Of a stretch of 64,000 bases of DNA, positions 60,181 to 64,000 are shown piece by piece. A model generated the notes under the pieces. It saw only the letters and a program-made list of their open reading frames with translations, searched no databases and was not told the DNA's origin. The DNA lies in assembly GCF_958295425.1 (NCBI RefSeq), contig NC_081143.1, positions 17,584,686 through 17,648,685 on the forward strand, given 5' to 3'. Position numbers and translations under genes: made by a program. The first letter of the stretch is position 1; each line of letters begins with the position of its first letter. This stretch comes from Solea solea (taxonomy: Eukaryota; Chordata; Actinopteri; Pleuronectiformes; Soleidae).

Positions 60181-62750
60181 GCTTTATATTTGCCAAAGTG
60201 GCGGGAGACATGCTCAAACACAAGTGTGTCGTTGAATTTTCTATGGGATTCATTCGAAATTTCACATGTTATTAATTGCGTCAACACTCTTAAAAGGGAA
60301 TTGCATGAATTGCAATATAATTAGAAGCTAATTTACTTGAGCATTAGTGCCGCTTTTCTCTTATGTTAACCACATTTACAAACACTCAATGAAATAATAG
60401 TGAATAGCTTGTGAGTTATGTCCTGTGGATTTATGACTGCAAAGCATAATTGTTTTTCCCTGTGTTAGCCTGCAAGCATGTCAAGTGAGGGAGGAGAGTG
60501 AGAGATGGAGAGAGAGAGAGAGAGAAAGGAAACCGACTTAAACAATGCCTTTCTCTCTGTTGTTTGATCGCTCATATGCTGCTGACAAGAGAGCATTTGG
60601 TGCCTCTTTGCCCTTCCCCCATCATCTTCTCATCTCCCAGCAGTGAGCTGCTGTGTGTCAAATATCAGGCCTATTAACAGGATGTAGCTCGAGTGATATG
60701 AATGACAGTTCAGCCTGTGATCTGAGGGCAGCATGGTTTCATATACAGTATGTGTACTAAAGGGTTTCATAGTTTTATAGCCCATATGACTGCATACGTG
60801 TCCATTATTCCTTGGGAAATTGTTCAGTTGCACTTCTACCACAAAGAAGAGATAGTTCCATGCACCATTTTTATTTTACCAACAGATTTTAATGCAAGCA
60901 TTTGTAACATTTTTTGTCATAAGTTGATTATAACTAAAAATGTTATTCATATTATAAAGACATGCATCTGGGAAATCCACAGTAGTAGTAATCCTTCAAA
61001 GGTTAGATATACCTTTTGGGATGCTACTCACACCAATTACACAAAAAGGTAAATTTCTACGGATGTCCTCAGGCTCTGACCTCACATCATGTGTAGCATG
61101 ATTGTATTTAAAGTGTTTTATTCAGACTGAATTGGCCACATAAGAGCTCAAAAGGCCAAATGGGTCATAATCCAGACAGACAGGTTTTGGCATAGCAAAG
61201 ATAAGCAACTGAGACTGAAAAAGAGGAAAAGGGGAGCACTAATTAGAGAGAGAGAGGTTTAAGAGAAGTGGTATAGCAGGAGGTCACAGGAGGCACAGCC
61301 ACAAGAGGCAAACTGAGGTGTGTTAAGCAACTGCCAGTCTCTATAGAAACATTCCCTTATAGGAAGGGTGAGGGGTGACAAATTTAGCCTTTTATGTTGT
61401 GTGTGACTGAGTGAGGGAGGTTTCTGCTTCTCCACGAATACTGACAGATGGGACCTCATCGAGACACACCCACTTGACCCTCCCTTTTGTGTATAAACAC
61501 ATGCATGTTCAATGCATGCGGGTCCTCTTGGTTACCGTGCCAAAATACGGTAAAACACCAAAACTAGGCAACTTGTTTATCAGTGTATGTGTCTCTGCTT
61601 CCATATTATTTTTCTAATGTTCCTCATCAATATCAATATACATGAAGTACGACATACAGACGTTTCCCACTACTCTATGCAAGGTGCAAGCACTAATACT
61701 TTCAGTTGCACACCCATATAAAAGTACTAGAGAGGTAACATGTATAAAGTTGTTGCAAACAGATGCAGATCCCCTTTTAAAACATGCAATATATTTCAGA
61801 ACTGAACAAGGCCCCATGAAATTCCATTTGCCTACAGCTAATAATTCTATATGAATCCATTCTCGTTCTTAGTTCTTGTAGGTTTAAAAACGGCAACATT
61901 TTATATGGTCTATAGGCCTCTGTGTTGTGGCCTTCTCTCCTGTTGCTGTAAACATGGCTGCATAATAAAGTGACACTGCAGACAATGGACAGAAGAGATG
62001 ATGGAACCTGCGCTGCCTGGCACTATGCTCAGAGAACCAGTCGCAATTGCTCTTTACAAAGACACAAAAGACCTTGCCTCTCACCCATGTTCATGGCTTT
62101 TAAACTCTGTATATCTGATTCCTTTATGCAATTCTCCCTGAGTGGCCTGCTTTTTTCCCTCCATCAGTACTGACTTGTTCTCTATTCTTAAGCTCTTGCT
62201 CTTTCTTTGGCTCTCTCACATTGTGTGTAATTAACCATTTAGTGTGAGGAAGGGCTGTAATTAAAAGTTTGCAAGGTTGCAGAGTGTGCCTCAGTTGGAG
62301 GGTTTAATCAAATTTACAGTGCACTTGGTATAAATGCCTCGGTAATTGGTTAGAGGCACCAAGGTCGCGCCCACATAAAAGTCTTGCTACACAACTGTCA
62401 CTTGAACTACTTTGACTTAAATATTAAGATATTTAATACTGCCAAGATAGCAGAGAGATAATTGTCAGCATTTTGTGTAATTTTGCTATATCCTTTTTCT
62501 ACTGCTTTTCAGCAGGTTTAATGCTGTCGTTCACAGTTTGAAGTTGAAAACCTTAAAGGATTTAAGGAAGTGTGTATTCAGAATACTACCGTTCCTGTCC
62601 AAATGGATTAGACCTAGAATATGAAATTGATAACAAAAATGAATGATTTATGAATGAACAATTTAATTGTTTTATTTTTGAATGATGAAGTAGAGTAGTA
62701 GTTAGTATTTTGATGGCATCTCATTTCAATGCTGGAATTTGATTAAAAAG

Positions 62751-62753
<3 letters not shown>

Positions 62754-62792
<39 letters not shown>
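62754..62792. repeat. (TA)n microsatellite
   Basis: About nineteen uninterrupted TA units. Confidence 0.95.
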
Positions 62793-62797
<5 letters not shown>

Positions 62798-63474
62798 TTA
62801 GACATATTCAACATAAGGGATTTGTAGTATGGATGCACTTGGACTACAAAACAGTCACAGACTGTATGACGCCGGGTATATGTGAGAAATGCAGTTGACT
62901 ATGACCAGGAAAATGTGTTTGTTTGACACAGCAAACTGTTTTGCAATAATTGTGATTTTGTCAGAAAAAGATATTGTGCAAAGTTTGAGGAGGAGATTGA
63001 AAGAAAACTCATGTTGAAGTGTGTCACCTGCTTAATAATTTGTGTGTTTTGTATGTATGTACACAACCACACCAACATAAATAGTCAGCCAAGACCAAAT
63101 TCAGCTTTGTTTGTACTTGGCTTTATTAGATTTGAAAAACCTACAATTAAATTTCCTTTGCTAGCAACAAGTATGTGCATGTAATAAGAGTAAATTCTGT
63201 ACACAGATGTTCCCCGTCATTGGGTGTCAGTTCTAGCAGTGAGACGTATCCAAAACTGCAAACTGCATCCTGGTAGTTCCTTGGTCATTGAACAAATACT
63301 AGCTTGACCATAGTTAGTATTTTATGGTAGGATTCCAATAACAAAACAAAAACAAAAATAACAAAAAGTTCAATTTGAATCTGTTACAATTTGGTAATCT
63401 TGCAGCAGGGAACAGGAGAAATATCTAGTAGTGCAGAAAAAAGTTGTTAACTATGTTAAACTAGATGAAAAATG

Positions 63475-63720
63475 TCAAAAATAAAGAAAAGTGAGGTGAT
63501 GGGGGGATTAGAAACTGGGAGATGAAAAGGTAAGGAGAGAAAGAAGATGGGGGGAATCAACGTGTACAAAGGCAGCATAATATAGCAGAGAACATCTGGC
63601 TGAAAGACAGGTAGACAGGAAAAAAGAGAAGAAACTGATATTATGGAGCAACCCACTGAGGGAAAGAGGGGGCTGAGAAGAAGCTCACAAAAGGAGCGGG
63701 CAGACAGGGGGGACTGAATG
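63475..63720. repeat. Purine-rich tract
   Basis: About 245 bp dominated by A and G on the + strand, with GGGG and GAGA units. Confidence 0.65.
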
Positions 63721-63721
63721 T

Positions 63722-63845
63722 ATTTACCTCCCTGGTGTCTGATTGGTTGAGGCTGAGTCAGGCGGGCTGAGCTGAATTTAATCAGAGATGTGCGTCACCA
63801 GCTGCAGTTCCAAGCCAGCAGCCCATCAGATAATGCTGAGGGGGG
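63722..63845. promoter_or_regulatory. Candidate enhancer or alternative promoter
   Basis: Unique, more GC-rich sequence with an inverted CCAAT (ATTGG, 63,742-63,746), a perfect AP-1 site TGAGTCA (63,754-63,760), and 'gcgtcaccagctgcag' containing an E-box (CAGCTG). It lies in intron 3 after a purine tract. TNRC6 genes can use more than one start, but nothing here proves transcription. Confidence 0.3.
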
Positions 63846-64000
63846 TGTCGTTTTCTCTCTTTCCTACCTCCTTCTCCCTTTGACTACATTCTCTTCGGTG
63901 GAATGGGCCAAAAACCCCTGTGAATCTGTACTGTACTGTATCTGTTAATGCAATTTCAAGTTTCCTACTTGTCTCTGCTCTTTCTGTGTGTCAGCAAGAA

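Larger units (their letters stand above)
56818..64000 (+). other. tnrc6c: Intron 3 of tnrc6c, continues past the window
   Basis: No acceptor followed by a TNRC6-like frame was found before the window end. The intron holds a hAT-like fragment at 57.6 kb, an unidentified segment at 58.1-58.3 kb, two inverted repeats near 59.8 and 60.2 kb, a (TA)n tract at 62.75 kb, a purine tract and a promoter-like segment at 63.7 kb. The final bases ('tctgtgtgtcagcaag') include an acceptor-like CAG, but the frame cannot be judged. Confidence 0.65.

Overview
This is vertebrate nuclear DNA, most likely from a ray-finned (teleost) fish. The reasons are frequent (TG)n, (TA)n and (CA)n microsatellites, dispersed repeats of kinds I know from fish genomes, long stretches without genes, spliced rather than continuous coding sequence, and one exon pair that reads as the start of a vertebrate TNRC6/GW182 protein. 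I see no bacterial genes, operons, CRISPR arrays or phage. Nearly all open frames in the window are chance frames or low-complexity translations of simple repeats.

Layout. Positions 1 to about 46,900 are noncoding as far as I can read: a repeat-sprinkled stretch with microsatellites, long poly-G/poly-C runs, purine and pyrimidine tracts, transposon fragments, a 200-N assembly gap (14,065-14,264), and several unique ATTA-rich blocks that look like conserved noncoding elements. Positions about 46,930-47,889 are a CpG-rich promoter and an untranslated first exon ending in a consensus splice donor. Intron 1 runs 47,890-56,277. Exon 2 (56,278-56,378) contains the start codon at 56,316. Exon 3 is a 22-nt microexon (56,796-56,817). 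Exons 2 and 3 join to encode a lysine/glutamate-rich N-terminus that matches the long form of TNRC6C, with TNRC6A and TNRC6B as next best. The remaining 7.2 kb is intron 3, with the rest of the gene to the right of the window.

How it works together. Only one gene is recognised: tnrc6c on the + strand, represented by its promoter, leader and first coding codons. TNRC6 proteins bind Argonaute and recruit deadenylases in microRNA silencing; the domains that do this lie outside the window. The upstream 46 kb may hold distant regulatory elements, but no target gene can be named from sequence alone.

The most useful observations are the tnrc6c 5' end with its uORF-rich leader, a pair of possible splice acceptors that would include or remove an in-frame stop just before the start codon, the frame-critical 22-nt microexon, and a set of perfect short-loop inverted repeats, most of them in or near this gene. 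I did not find a novel multi-gene system.
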